A stretch of 39,852 nt of DNA from an uncultured Chlorobiaceae bacterium (GTDB lineage: Bacteria; Bacteroidota; Chlorobiia; Chlorobiales; Chlorobiaceae), in contig CAIJPS010000003.1 of assembly GCA_903822595.1 (NCBI GenBank), positions 1-39,852 on the forward strand. The letters run 5' to 3'. Below are positions 8,598 to 18,048 of this stretch, piece after piece. Each line of letters begins with the position of its first letter. The stretch's first letter is position 1. The notes beneath the pieces are model-generated. The model saw only the letters and a program-made list of their open reading frames with translations. It did no database searches and was not told the DNA's origin. The translations under genes were made by a program, and so were the position numbers.

Positions 8598-10516
8598 ACG
8601 TCCTTTGTAATGGATTTGCTTTTAACTGCGTAACCGATTGTCTGCAAACCTTCCCTGATCTCATCAAGAATTGCCGGATCGTCAATTGTCGCCGGCAAGG
8701 TATACTCTTCGCTGTTGGCAATTTTTCTCATGGTTCCACGGAGAATTTTGCCTGAACGGGTTTTTGGCAGACGATCGACGATAATGGCGCTCTTGAACGA
8801 GGCAACAGGTCCGATATTCTCTCTGACGTATTCGATGACATGTTTGATGATCTGGTTGTGTGGTGTATCAACATTGTTCTTGAGGACGAGGAAGCCAAGC
8901 GGCACCTGTCCTTTCAGATCGTCATGAACGCCGATGACTGCACTTTCAGCAACGTCAGGATGTTCGCAGAGGGCACCTTCAATTGCTCCGGTGGAGAGCC
9001 GATGACCAGCAACATTGATGACGTCATCAGTACGCGACATGATATTTATATACCCATCTTCGTCGATAAAGCCGGCATCGCTCGTCTGGTAGTAGCCGGG
9101 GAACTGCTTCATGTAGGTTTCGACAAACCGGTTGTCTGCTTTCCAAAGCGTAAGCATGGTTCCCGGAGGAAGGGGCTGTTTTATGACGATATCTCCCATT
9201 TGGCCAGCGGGGAGCTGCTCAAGATCCGAGTTGACGACCTGGACATTATAGCCAGGCACAGCCCTTGACGATGATCCGTACTTGACCGGTCCAGGTTCAA
9301 TGCCCTGACAGTTTGCAGCAATAGCCCATCCCGTTTCGGTCTGCCACCAATGGTCAATGACCGGTACATTCAGTTGCCTCTCAGCCCACTTGACCGTATC
9401 GGGATCAGCGCGTTCACCGGCAAGAAAGAGCGTCCGGAAATTGGAGAGGTCATAGTTTTTGAGGTATGTGCCGTTCGGATCCTCTTTTTTAATGGCCCGG
9501 AATGCTGTTGGTGCAGTAAAGAGTACCGATACGTTATATTCGCTGATAATTCTCCAGAAAGTGCCTGGATCGGGCGTGCCTACCGGCTTGCCTTCGAAAA
9601 TCAGGGTGGTGCATCCCTGAAGCAGGGGAGCATAGACGATATAGGAGTGACCGACAACCCAGCCGACATCGCTTGCTGCCCAGAAGACCTCTCCCGGTTC
9701 AACGTTATACACATTTTTCATTGACCATTGCAGCGCCACCATGTGGCCGCCGTGATCGCGAACGATGCCTTTTGGTTGGCCGGTGGTTCCTGAAGTGTAG
9801 AGGATATAGAGGGGGTCAGAGGATTCAACGGGGACACATTGTGCGGGCTCGGCGCCGAGAAGAGACTGGTTCCAGGTCAGGTCGCGCTCTTCGTTGAGTT
9901 CCGCCTTGAGCTGGTCGCGCTGTTTGATGATACAGATTTCAGGCTTGAAGTGGGCCAGTTCGATGGCAAAGTCGAGCAGCCGTTTGTAATCAATAATTTT
10001 GCTGTGCTCTATGCCGCATGATGCGGAAATGATTACCTTTGGTTTGCAGTCATCAATTCTTACGGCAAGCTCGTGGGAGGCAAAACCACCGAAAACGACA
10101 GAGTGGATGGCTCCGATTCTTGCACAGGCAAGCATGGCTACAACGGCTTCGGGAATCATGGGCATATAGATGATAACGCGATCACCTTTGCGTACCCCTC
10201 TTGATTGCAAAGCACCGGCGAAGAGTGCTACGATGTCCCTGAATTCCCGGAAAGTATAACGTTGCTTGGTGCCGGTTACTGGACTGTCATAAATAACCGC
10301 TAACTGGTTGCCGCGTCCTTCATCCACGTGGCGGTCGAGAGCATTGTAGCAGGTGTTGGTCATACCGCCAGCAAACCATCGATAAAACGGGGGGTTGCTG
10401 GTATCGAGCACCTTGTTCCATTTCTTATACCAGTGGAGCTTTTCGGCGGCTTCTCCCCAGAAGGCTTCCGGGTTCTCAATTGATTGCTGATAAACGGTGT
10501 TAAAGGACTGCGACAT
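8594..10516 (-). CDS. prpE: Propionyl-CoA synthetase (AMP-forming acyl-CoA synthetase)
   Basis: A 640-residue ANL-superfamily enzyme. The P-loop YTSGTTGQPKG is at about 240-250, DHWWQTETGW at about 388-397, the hinge SRTDDVINVAGHR at about 494-506, and the catalytic lysine is Lys590 in TRSGKILRG. Two details favour PrpE/ACSS3-like enzymes over acetyl-CoA synthetase: GWVVGHSY where Acs has GWVTGHSY, and TETGW where Acs has TETGG. The operon context agrees. The ATG at 10516 is preceded by a good ribosome-binding sequence (AGGGGGT, 7 nt away). As first gene it defines the operon promoter region, within 10517-10681. Acetate activation as a side activity cannot be excluded. Confidence 0.9.
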   Translation of the reverse strand: MSQSFNTVYQQSIENPEAFWGEAAEKLHWYKKWNKVLDTSNPPFYRWFAGGMTNTCYNALDRHVDEGRGNQLAVIYDSPVTGTKQRYTFREFRDIVALFAGALQSRGVRKGDRVIIYMPMIPEAVVAMLACARIGAIHSVVFGGFASHELAVRIDDCKPKVIISASCGIEHSKIIDYKRLLDFAIELAHFKPEICIIKQRDQLKAELNEERDLTWNQSLLGAEPAQCVPVESSDPLYILYTSGTTGQPKGIVRDHGGHMVALQWSMKNVYNVEPGEVFWAASDVGWVVGHSYIVYAPLLQGCTTLIFEGKPVGTPDPGTFWRIISEYNVSVLFTAPTAFRAIKKEDPNGTYLKNYDLSNFRTLFLAGERADPDTVKWAERQLNVPVIDHWWQTETGWAIAANCQGIEPGPVKYGSSSRAVPGYNVQVVNSDLEQLPAGQMGDIVIKQPLPPGTMLTLWKADNRFVETYMKQFPGYYQTSDAGFIDEDGYINIMSRTDDVINVAGHRLSTGAIEGALCEHPDVAESAVIGVHDDLKGQVPLGFLVLKNNVDTPHNQIIKHVIEYVRENIGPVASFKSAIIVDRLPKTRSGKILRGTMRKIANSEEYTLPATIDDPAILDEIREGLQTIGYAVKSKSITKDV

Positions 10517-10667
10517 ACGAGTGACCCCCTAAGAAAAAAGTAGGTTAATGAAAAAGAAGGGAGGACGGATTAGTAAGGATAAAAGAACGGATGGTAGGAT
10601 AGTAGCGGAACATGAATTGAAGCTCTTTGTTTTTGAAAACTAATGTTAACAAAAAATACACAGTAGA

Positions 10668-10688
10668 CCAATGAACATTTCTCATTGG
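10668..10688 (-). terminator. Possible weak hairpin at the rsmA 3' end
   Basis: CCAATGA and TCATTGG pair over a 7-nt loop. The hairpin overlaps the rsmA stop codon. On the rsmA strand an interrupted T-rich stretch (GTGTATTTTTTG) begins about 6 nt after it. The stem is AT-rich and short, so this is a tentative terminator between rsmA and the promoter region of prpE. Confidence 0.3.
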
Positions 10689-11470
10689 AGTGGTTTTAGA
10701 TCCTTGAAGAGTTGAAAAAACTCTTCAATTGAGAGTGCTTCAGCTCGAAGTTTCAGGGTATGGCTCTCCACAGATTCAAGGTTAAAGCTCTCTTTGAGAT
10801 TGTTCAGAAGGGTTTTGCGGCGCTGGTGAAAGGCTATGCGGACAAATCGTCGGAATCCGTCAGGATCGTGCAGAGTGTCATTTTTTTTTGGTGTCATCCG
10901 GATAACGGCACTGTCGACCCCCGGTTGAGGCCGAAAGACTTTACGCCCTACCTTGAAGAGGCAGGTGACATCGCAGAATGCCTGCAATTGGACAGCAAGA
11001 ATGCCGTAATCCTTTGTGCCGGGTTTTGCGACAATCCTCATGGCAACTTCGTGCTGCATCATCAGGGTTGCGGAGATAATGCGGTTACGGTGTTCAAGAA
11101 GTTTGAAAAGAATTGGCGTTGTAATGGAGTAGGGTATATTGCCAAGAACCCTGAGCGGTTTTTCCTGTGCAAGTGCCGCAAGATCGGTTTCAAGAAAGTC
11201 GCCTTCAATGACTCTGAGCTGCGGGTACTCACTCCGTATGAACTCAGCAAGCTTCCTGTCTTTTTCGACGACTGTGAATACCGGACAGCACTCCACGATC
11301 TCTCTTGTCAGGGCTCCGAACCCCGGGCCAATTTCAAGAATGTTCTCTTGATTGCCAACTCCTGAAGCAATTACAATTTTTCTTGTGATATTGCGGTCTG
11401 TAAGAAAGTTTTGTCCTAATTTTTTTTTCACCGCTATTTCAGTATGCTTATATTCAACAACTTTTTTCAT
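10682..11470 (-). CDS. rsmA: 16S rRNA (adenine1518/1519-N6)-dimethyltransferase
   Basis: A 262-residue KsgA/RsmA methyltransferase that dimethylates two adjacent adenines near the 3' end of 16S rRNA during small-subunit maturation. Visible motifs are KKLGQNFLTDRNI at the N-terminus, the SAM-binding EIGPGFGALT (about 46-55), the acidic VVEKDRKLA, and catalytic NIPYSITTPI (111-120). The C-terminal helical domain carries HQRRKTLLNNL. Length is typical. It is transcribed divergently from tktC, with only 71 nt between the two start codons. No obvious Shine-Dalgarno sequence precedes the ATG. Confidence 0.96.
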   Translation of the reverse strand: MKKVVEYKHTEIAVKKKLGQNFLTDRNITRKIVIASGVGNQENILEIGPGFGALTREIVECCPVFTVVEKDRKLAEFIRSEYPQLRVIEGDFLETDLAALAQEKPLRVLGNIPYSITTPILFKLLEHRNRIISATLMMQHEVAMRIVAKPGTKDYGILAVQLQAFCDVTCLFKVGRKVFRPQPGVDSAVIRMTPKKNDTLHDPDGFRRFVRIAFHQRRKTLLNNLKESFNLESVESHTLKLRAEALSIEEFFQLFKDLKPLQ

Positions 11471-11541
11471 GGGGTTTGCAATTTTTTGAGTACCATAGCC
11501 AAGCGGAAGTACTTTTTATAATTTAAGTTATTCTGGAAGTA

Positions 11542-12525
11542 ATGGAAGAAAATAACATCGGGGTCGCTGCTGCGCAATATGTTTCGCGGGGAAACAAGGC
11601 TACCCGTACCGGGTTTGGTGATGCTTTGCTTGAAATTGGTCAGGAGGAGAGCTCTGTCGTCGCGTTGTGCGCCGATCTGACAGGCTCCCTGAACATGAAT
11701 TTGTTTCGCGATGCTTTCCCGGACCGCTTTATCCAGACAGGGATTGCAGAGGCCAACATGATCTCCATGGCTGCCGGTCTTGCTACAACTGGCAAAATAC
11801 CGGTTGCCGCTACGTTTGCCGTCTTTGCAACCGGCAGGGTTTACGACCAGATCCGCCAGTCGGTCTGCTACTCGAACCTCAATGTAAAGATCTGTGCTTC
11901 ACATGCAGGATTGACGCTTGGTGAAGATGGTGCTACTCACCAGATTCTTGAAGATATCGGACTGATGCGTGGTTTGCCAAGAATGAGTGTAGTCGTGCCT
12001 GCTGATTACAGCGAAACCGTTCGCGCGACCAAGGCAATTGTGAAACATGAGGGTCCGGTTTACCTCCGTTTCGGAAGGCCGAACGTTCCTGATTTTTCAC
12101 TTGACGAGGATGGATTTGAAATCGGCAAATCAATTGAACTGCACCCCGGCAGGGATGTTACCGTTATTGCCTGCGGCATTATGGTCTGGAAAGCCCTTGA
12201 GGCTGCCCGCATACTCGAAAAAGAGGGGGTTGGTGTCAGGGTGATCAACATGCACACCATCAAGCCGATCGATACCCTCGCAATTGTCCGTGCGGCAAAT
12301 GATACCGGAGCTATTGTTACAGCAGAAGAACATCAGATACATAATGGTCTTGGCGATGCCGTAGCACATGTTTGTGCCCTCAATATTGCGGTGCCGATCG
12401 AGATGGTGGGTGTCGAAGACCAGTTTGGCGAATCCGGGAAAGCCGATGAACTTCTGGAAAAATACAAGCTGACAACCGGGGATATTCTTGAAAAAATTTA
12501 TCTCGCCTTACGCAGAAAAAATTGA
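11542..12525 (+). CDS. Transketolase, C-terminal subunit (split enzyme)
   Basis: The 327-residue protein corresponds to the pyrimidine-binding and C-terminal domains of transketolase. The catalytic glutamate is Glu70 in [16 protein letters not shown], with [14 protein letters not shown] and [15 protein letters not shown] following. It lacks the N-terminal TPP-diphosphate domain, which is encoded about 16.6 kb away at 29146-30063 on the same strand. The two products should form one thiamine-diphosphate enzyme of the pentose phosphate pathway, exchanging two-carbon units between sugars. Such half-size pairs are a known transketolase form. The ATG has a good ribosome-binding sequence (GGAAG, 4 nt away). 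It heads the run tktC-ybaB-recR-crtP. Confidence 0.92.
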   Translation: MEENNIGVAAAQYVSRGNKATRTGFGDALLEIGQEESSVVALCADLTGSLNMNLFRDAFPDRFIQTGIAEANMISMAAGLATTGKIPVAATFAVFATGRVYDQIRQSVCYSNLNVKICASHAGLTLGEDGATHQILEDIGLMRGLPRMSVVVPADYSETVRATKAIVKHEGPVYLRFGRPNVPDFSLDEDGFEIGKSIELHPGRDVTVIACGIMVWKALEAARILEKEGVGVRVINMHTIKPIDTLAIVRAANDTGAIVTAEEHQIHNGLGDAVAHVCALNIAVPIEMVGVEDQFGESGKADELLEKYKLTTGDILEKIYLALRRKN

Positions 12526-12564
12526 GGGGAACCATTTTTTACAATTTACGGGAGAGAACAACTG

Positions 12565-12900
12565 ATGGCAATGCCGAATTTGGGTGATATGATGAAACAG
12601 ATCCAGCAGGCTGGTGAAAAGATGCAGGATGTACAGAAACAGCTTGAAAAGATCGTGGCCTATGGTGAAGCCGGAGGAGGCATGGTCAAAGTCAGTGTCA
12701 GCGGCAAACAGAAAATGCTTGGTCTGACCATTGACCCGGATATCATGGATGATGTGGAAATGGTTCAGGATCTTGTTCTGGCTGCGGTGAACAATGCACT
12801 CGACGAATCCGCCCGGCTTGCGCAGGAGGAGATATCCAAAGTGACTGGCGGGATGATGAATCCGGCGGATATACTCAAAAACCTGAATCTCGGCCTTTAG
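12565..12900 (+). CDS. ybaB: YbaB/EbfC-family nucleoid-associated protein
   Basis: A 111-residue small DNA-binding protein. [20 protein letters not shown] is the typical family N-terminus, followed by the conserved [16 protein letters not shown] and an amphipathic C-terminal helix ending in glycine/methionine-rich [17 protein letters not shown]. Family members form tweezer-shaped dimers that bind DNA. The gene sits 6 nt upstream of recR, the widespread ybaB-recR arrangement, which supports both calls. A purine-rich GGGAGAG precedes the ATG. Confidence 0.95.
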   Translation: MAMPNLGDMMKQIQQAGEKMQDVQKQLEKIVAYGEAGGGMVKVSVSGKQKMLGLTIDPDIMDDVEMVQDLVLAAVNNALDESARLAQEEISKVTGGMMNPADILKNLNLGL

Positions 12901-12906
12901 CTTTTC

Positions 12907-13521
12907 ATGCGTTATACTTCGGTAGCTCTTGAAGCCCTTATTGATGAATTCGCCAAACTTCCCGGTGTTGGTCGCAAAACCGCCCAGCGCCTTGCGATGT
13001 ATGTTCTGCGTGAACCGAGATCTGAGGCGGAAAAGCTGGCCAGAGCCCTGCTTGAAGCAAAAGATAACGTTATCCGTTGTTCAGTTTGCCAGAACATTAC
13101 CGATATTGGTACCGACCCTTGTGCTGTATGCAGCAGCAAAGCGCGTGATCGTTCGGTGATCTGCGTGGTTGAATCTCCCGTCGATATGCTTGCTTTTGAA
13201 AAAACCGGCCACTTCAAAGGGCTTTATCATGTTCTTCATGGTGTTATCTCACCCCTTGACGGTATAGGTCCTGACGATATCAAGGTTCGTGAGCTGTTGT
13301 TTCGGCTTTCAGTGCCAGAGAGTCTCGCAGTCAGGGAGGTCGTTCTCGCCCTGAATCCGACTATTGAGGGCGAAACAACAGCACTCTATCTCAGCAAATT
13401 GCTCAAGCCACTCGGTATCCATGTGACAAAAATAGCGAGAGGGATTCCCGTGGGCGCGGAGCTTGAATTTATTGACGAAGCCACCCTTTCACGGGCAATG
13501 GAAGGCCGTACTGTCGTTTAG
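12907..13521 (+). CDS. recR: Recombination protein RecR
   Basis: The 204-residue RecFOR-pathway protein helps load RecA on gapped DNA. The N-terminal helix-hairpin-helix [19 protein letters not shown] is followed by a zinc finger with Cys58, Cys61, Cys72 and Cys75. The TOPRIM domain is [20 protein letters not shown] with [14 protein letters not shown], and the C-terminus has [14 protein letters not shown]. Length is normal. It follows ybaB by 6 nt and is probably co-transcribed with it and with crtP downstream. Confidence 0.97.
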   Translation: MRYTSVALEALIDEFAKLPGVGRKTAQRLAMYVLREPRSEAEKLARALLEAKDNVIRCSVCQNITDIGTDPCAVCSSKARDRSVICVVESPVDMLAFEKTGHFKGLYHVLHGVISPLDGIGPDDIKVRELLFRLSVPESLAVREVVLALNPTIEGETTALYLSKLLKPLGIHVTKIARGIPVGAELEFIDEATLSRAMEGRTVV

Positions 13522-13556
13522 CGTTTTTTTTGCAAATGCCGTTTCAATTCCGAAGA

Positions 13557-14945
13557 ATGAGTTCAGAAAAAAAGTCAGTGTTGATTCTTGGCGGCGGCCT
13601 TGCCGGTCTGACCGCAGCCAAACGTTTGACCGATAAAGGATTTCAGGTCAAAGTTCTCGAAAAAAGAGAGATTTTCGGAGGCAAGGTTTCAGCATGGAAA
13701 GATGAAGAGGGTGACTGGATCGAATCCGGGACGCACTGTTTTTTTGGTGCCTACAGCGTGCTCTACGATCTCATGAAAGAGATTAAAACTGACCATGCCG
13801 TGGTGTGGAAGGAGCATCAGCTCACCTACACGCTTGAGGGAGGAAAGCGCTTTACGTTCAAGACATGGGATCTTCCCAGTCCGCTCCATCTCCTGCCGGC
13901 GATTGTGAAAAACGGCTATTTTACTTTTGGTGAAATGGCGGCTTTTGCAAAATCCCTCATTCCCCTTGCGCTGAAAAAAGAGAAGTACGCGCCGACCCAG
14001 GATCATCTCAGCTTTACTGAATGGGCGAAAGAGAAGAAATTCGGCAATCGTCTTCTGGAGAAAATGTTCCGTCCAATGGCTCTTGCCCTCAAGTTTATTC
14101 CGCCTGAAGAGATTTCTGCCAAGATTATCCTTGATGTTACCGAGACCTTTTACCGTATTCCTGATGCCTCCCGCATGGGTTTTCTCAAAGGTTCTCCCCA
14201 AGAGTATCTGACGCAACCACTTATTGACTACTCGGCTTCAAAAGGTGCGATATTCAAGAACAGAACGGTGGTCGAAGAGCTGCTCTTTGATGGTACGGAA
14301 ATCAATGGTGTGCAACTCCGCAATGGCGAGATCCTGACGGCCGATTACTATCTCTGTGCCCTGCCGATCCATAACCTGAAAAAGGTGCTTCCTGATTCCC
14401 TGAAACGACAGCACCCGTTTTTTGGAAACCTTGATCATCTTGAGGGGGTTCCGGTGATTTCAGTCCAGATCTGGTATGATCGGGAAATTACCTCTGCCGA
14501 CAATGTTCTTTTTTCTCCGGATGGTGTTATTCCGGTCTATGCTAACCTTGCACGTACCACGCCCGATTATGCTACACTCAGGGGAGAGCCCTTCAACGGG
14601 AAAACCCGTTTTGAGTTCTGCGTCGCTCCGGCAAAAGAGCTTATCGCTCTCACAAAGGAGGAGATAATCCGTCTTGTTGACCAGAGTGTCAGAAACTGCT
14701 ATCCCGAAACGTCACGTGGGGCCAAAATCATCAAGTCAACCCTCGTAAAAATCCCCCAATCCGTCTATGCTCCCTTGCCTAAGATGGAGCAGTTCAGGCC
14801 TACCCAGAAAACACCACTCCGCAACCTTTTTCTCGCAGGCGGATTTTCCCGGCAACTCTATTACGACTCCATGGGCGGTGCTGTTATGAGTGCCAATCTT
14901 GCTGTGGATGGCATTGTGCATGATGCTGCCTTGAGGGAGGGGTAA
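13557..14945 (+). CDS. crtP: 15-cis-phytoene desaturase, plant/cyanobacterial type
   Basis: The 462-residue FAD-dependent amine-oxidase-fold desaturase converts phytoene towards zeta-carotene. The FAD dinucleotide motif [16 protein letters not shown] lies at the N-terminus. [43 protein letters not shown] and NLFLAGGF match CrtP better than CrtQ (zeta-carotene desaturase) by memory of the families. Green sulfur bacteria are among the few non-cyanobacterial bacteria known to use this poly-cis route. I start at ATG 13557, close to the FAD motif; ATG 13536 and TTG 13530 upstream are in frame. The TAA shares one base with the next gene's ATG (TAATG), so translation of the two is probably coupled. 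Confidence 0.85.
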   Translation: MSSEKKSVLILGGGLAGLTAAKRLTDKGFQVKVLEKREIFGGKVSAWKDEEGDWIESGTHCFFGAYSVLYDLMKEIKTDHAVVWKEHQLTYTLEGGKRFTFKTWDLPSPLHLLPAIVKNGYFTFGEMAAFAKSLIPLALKKEKYAPTQDHLSFTEWAKEKKFGNRLLEKMFRPMALALKFIPPEEISAKIILDVTETFYRIPDASRMGFLKGSPQEYLTQPLIDYSASKGAIFKNRTVVEELLFDGTEINGVQLRNGEILTADYYLCALPIHNLKKVLPDSLKRQHPFFGNLDHLEGVPVISVQIWYDREITSADNVLFSPDGVIPVYANLARTTPDYATLRGEPFNGKTRFEFCVAPAKELIALTKEEIIRLVDQSVRNCYPETSRGAKIIKSTLVKIPQSVYAPLPKMEQFRPTQKTPLRNLFLAGGFSRQLYYDSMGGAVMSANLAVDGIVHDAALREG

Positions 14946-17806
14946 TGAAGCCCGTTATCGATGCCACCGAAAAAATTCATGTGGAGAATGAACTTTACCG
15001 GTTGAACCGTGCACTGCTGGCGATCAGCACTTGCAACCGGGCAATGCTTCATGCCGATAATGAAGTGGAATTATTGCTTGAGGTCTGTCGCATTGTTGTT
15101 GAAACCGGTGGTTACCGGATGGCGTGGGTTGGTTATGCGGAAGATGACAAGGAAAAAAGCATTCGCCCTGTTTCCAAGGCTGGTTTTGATGACGGATATC
15201 TTGAGAAACTCAAACTCTCCTGGGCAGATAACGAACTTGGACAAGGGCCAGGAGGAACCGCAATTCGAACAGGCAGGCCATTTACAACCAGAAACATGCA
15301 GTCAGATCAGCGCTTCAAGCCATGGCGTTCTGAAGCACTATCACGTGGTTATGCCTCATCCCTTGGTCTTCCACTGAAAACAAGTGACAAGGTGTTCGGC
15401 GTGTTGAATATTTATTCCAGTTTGGCGGATGCATTTAACCCGGATGAGACAGAACTGCTCACAGCACTTGCTGACAATCTGGCCTACGGCATCACGATGC
15501 TGCGAACCCGCGATGCACATGAAAAAGCGGAAAATGAGATACGGGAGAGCGAAGAACGCTACCGAAGCCTGTTTCAGAACAAGCATACCGTTATGCTGAT
15601 CGTGGATCCTGATGATGGACATCTTGTTGACGTCAATCCCGCTGCGGTCGCCTATTATGGCTGGCAATATGATGAGTTGTGCCAGATGAACATCAGCCAG
15701 ATCAACATGTTGACCAAAGCTGAAATAAAGGCAGAAATGCAGTTGGCCTGCGACAAAAAACGAAACTTCTTTCTTTTTCGTCATCGCCGCGCAGATGGCA
15801 CTGTTCGTGATGTGGAGGTCGTCAGTGGACCGATTTCTATCAAGGGTCACTCTCTGCTTTATTCTATCGTTAGCGATATTACTGAACGCAAGCATGCTGA
15901 GCTGGAGATGAGGCGGAGTGAGGAGCGTTTTCGGAAACTGTTCGAAAGCCATGCGGCGGTCAAGATTCTTCTTGATCCTGATACGGGAAATATCGTCGAT
16001 GCCAATCATGCGGCCGCAGACTTTTATGGGTGGTCTGTTGAAGAGCTTCGGCAGAAGAATATCCGGGAGATTAACCCGATATCAGTTGAGGAGATCAAGA
16101 GCAATCTTGACAAGAGCCGTTTAGCAAAGCAAAACAGGTTTATTTTTTGTCATCACCGCTCGGATGGTTCTGTGCGTGATGTGGAGGTCTTCAGCAGCAA
16201 GGTCGAGATTGCGGGAAAGGAGTTTCTTGATGCCATTATTTTTGACATAACCGAGAGCAAGCTGGCTGAAAAAGCATTACGTGACAGTGAACGGAAGTTT
16301 CGTACCATTACCGAGCAAATGGCAGAGATGGTTTTTGTTATCGATACCAGGGGAGTTTTGACCTATGTCTCGTCTGTGATTGAAAAAATTTTTGGTTATA
16401 AACCTCATGAGGTGGCAGGGCATCTTTTTACCGAATATCTTACGGAAGAGGATGCACCCAAAGCTTTAGACATCTTTAACAAAACCCTGCTTGATCAGTT
16501 GATTGACCAGATTTATGAATTAAAGTTTACTAAAAAAGATGGGTCTCGCTTTTATGGTGAGGTACATATACGTTATTATAGCGATCAGGTCTATTCCGGG
16601 ATGATCGGTTTGATCAGGGATATTTCCGAGCGCAAGAGTGAGGAGAAGGAAAAACAACAGTTGGAATCTCACCTCCGCAAATCGCAGCGTATGGAGACCA
16701 TAGGAACCCTTGCTGGCGGTATTGCGCATGATTTCAACAATATCCTCACGCCTATTCTTGGTTATGCTGAAATGGGAATCATGAGCCTTTCCAAGGAAGA
16801 TTTCTTGCTCGAATACTTCAGTGAAATCATGCTTGCTGCTCAACGGGCACAGCAGCTTGTGGCGCAAATCATGACTTTCAGCAAGGCCAAGGAAGGTGAA
16901 TTGACTGTCGTCAACGTTAAGGCAGTTATCAGTGAAGCATTGAAACTCCTTCGACCATTAATACCTGTCACCATAACCATTGAACAGCGTTTCGAATCCT
17001 GCCGAAATATTCTGGCCGATTCGTCGAAACTCCATCAGGTTATTCTTAATCTCTGCACCAATGCCTTCCATGCGATGGAGCAATCAATGGGTGTTTTGAC
17101 GATAGAGCTCCGTGAAGTCACTCTTGAAGGCAGCATGATGAAGCTCTTTCCGGATCTTGACCAATCAAGAAATGTGCTTATCACTATTTCTGATACCGGG
17201 TGCGGTATGGATGAAACAACTATGGAGCACATTTTCGAACCATTCTTCACGACAAAACCGGCCAATAAAGGAACCGGCCTCGGGCTTTCCGTTGTTCATG
17301 GAATCATTAAAAGTTTCAGGGGGAGGATTACTGTTGAGAGCAAGCTGGGAAAAGGAACAACATTTACGATCTATTTGCCAGTGATTGATGACAAAGCCTT
17401 GAAAGATTTGACGGAAACGATTTATGCCAGGGGAAGCGGCACCATCCTCATTGTTGACGATGAAGATGCGGCACTCAACATGCTTCGGTTGATGGTAACA
17501 AAACTTGGGTTCAAGGCTGAAGCATTGCAATCGTCTCAGCATGCATTGGAACTCTTTCAGCAGCATCCCGAAAAGTTCGATCTTGTCATCACGGATCTGA
17601 CCATGTCTGAAATGACCGGGGTCGAACTTGCTGAAAAAATACACAAAATAAGTCCGAAACTGCCGATAATCCTGATCACCGGCTATGCCGAAGGTATAGA
17701 CGATCAAGGCGACCTTAATCAGTCAGGAATCCGCAAACTCCTGAAAAAACCTTTAAGGATGACTGAGATTGCTTCCGTACTCAAAGAGTTGACAGCGCCA
17801 GCTTGA
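14945..17806 (+). CDS. Hybrid sensor histidine kinase: GAF, three PAS, HisKA, HATPase, receiver
   Basis: A 953-residue soluble sensor kinase with no membrane segment. An N-terminal GAF domain (about 15-195) is followed by PAS1 (202-325), PAS2 (325-448) and PAS3 (448-570). The dimerisation/phosphoacceptor region has GGIAHDFNNIL with His595. The ATPase domain has NLCTNAFHAM (N box), ISDTGCGMD and GTGLGLSVVHG. The C-terminal receiver domain (833-950) has ILIVDDEDA, phosphoacceptor Asp884 in LVITDLTMSEMTG, and ILITGYA. It has no output domain, so a phosphotransfer partner lies elsewhere. PAS1 and PAS2 are close duplicates of each other and of a PAS domain in the next kinase. It overlaps crtP by one base; whether the signal concerns pigment synthesis is unknown. 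Confidence 0.95.
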   Translation: MKPVIDATEKIHVENELYRLNRALLAISTCNRAMLHADNEVELLLEVCRIVVETGGYRMAWVGYAEDDKEKSIRPVSKAGFDDGYLEKLKLSWADNELGQGPGGTAIRTGRPFTTRNMQSDQRFKPWRSEALSRGYASSLGLPLKTSDKVFGVLNIYSSLADAFNPDETELLTALADNLAYGITMLRTRDAHEKAENEIRESEERYRSLFQNKHTVMLIVDPDDGHLVDVNPAAVAYYGWQYDELCQMNISQINMLTKAEIKAEMQLACDKKRNFFLFRHRRADGTVRDVEVVSGPISIKGHSLLYSIVSDITERKHAELEMRRSEERFRKLFESHAAVKILLDPDTGNIVDANHAAADFYGWSVEELRQKNIREINPISVEEIKSNLDKSRLAKQNRFIFCHHRSDGSVRDVEVFSSKVEIAGKEFLDAIIFDITESKLAEKALRDSERKFRTITEQMAEMVFVIDTRGVLTYVSSVIEKIFGYKPHEVAGHLFTEYLTEEDAPKALDIFNKTLLDQLIDQIYELKFTKKDGSRFYGEVHIRYYSDQVYSGMIGLIRDISERKSEEKEKQQLESHLRKSQRMETIGTLAGGIAHDFNNILTPILGYAEMGIMSLSKEDFLLEYFSEIMLAAQRAQQLVAQIMTFSKAKEGELTVVNVKAVISEALKLLRPLIPVTITIEQRFESCRNILADSSKLHQVILNLCTNAFHAMEQSMGVLTIELREVTLEGSMMKLFPDLDQSRNVLITISDTGCGMDETTMEHIFEPFFTTKPANKGTGLGLSVVHGIIKSFRGRITVESKLGKGTTFTIYLPVIDDKALKDLTETIYARGSGTILIVDDEDAALNMLRLMVTKLGFKAEALQSSQHALELFQQHPEKFDLVITDLTMSEMTGVELAEKIHKISPKLPIILITGYAEGIDDQGDLNQSGIRKLLKKPLRMTEIASVLKELTAPA

Positions 17807-18048
17807 AAAACTCGGGGTTGATGAAATAACTCCATAAGGAAAGAGTCCTCTCTTCAGCATGATGTGGATGAATGTTATGTCTGAAAAAAGTAATTTTATG
17901 ATAATCCGCCAATTGTATACATTGAAGTAGGGTATTTTTTGTAAGGTTTCCCTCTTCGGTTGGCCTCTGCGTGACTGCGTCAGGGTGGCTGATGTCGGTA
18001 ATAATTCTTGTCCATAAATCAGTTTTTGACACCAGAGGAGTTATTGGA

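Noticed and set aside
8594-10516. Acetyl-CoA synthetase (acsA) as the primary call
   Set aside because: GWVVGHSY and TETGW, plus the propionate operon, fit PrpE better.
10760-11365. 201-codon plus-strand ORF opposite rsmA
   Set aside because: rsmA motifs on the other strand are complete, and this frame has no recognisable domain or ribosome-binding site.
13557-14945. Zeta-carotene desaturase (crtQ) as the call
   Set aside because: The N-terminal [14 protein letters not shown] and [15 protein letters not shown] segments resemble CrtP more closely than CrtQ.
15356-16009. 217-codon minus-strand ORF opposite the hybrid kinase
   Set aside because: It is antisense to the GAF/PAS coding region, with no motif.
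17781-18032. 83-codon minus-strand ORF between the two kinases
   Set aside because: It overlaps the kinase 3' end and has no ribosome-binding site or conserved look; the 242-nt gap appears non-coding.
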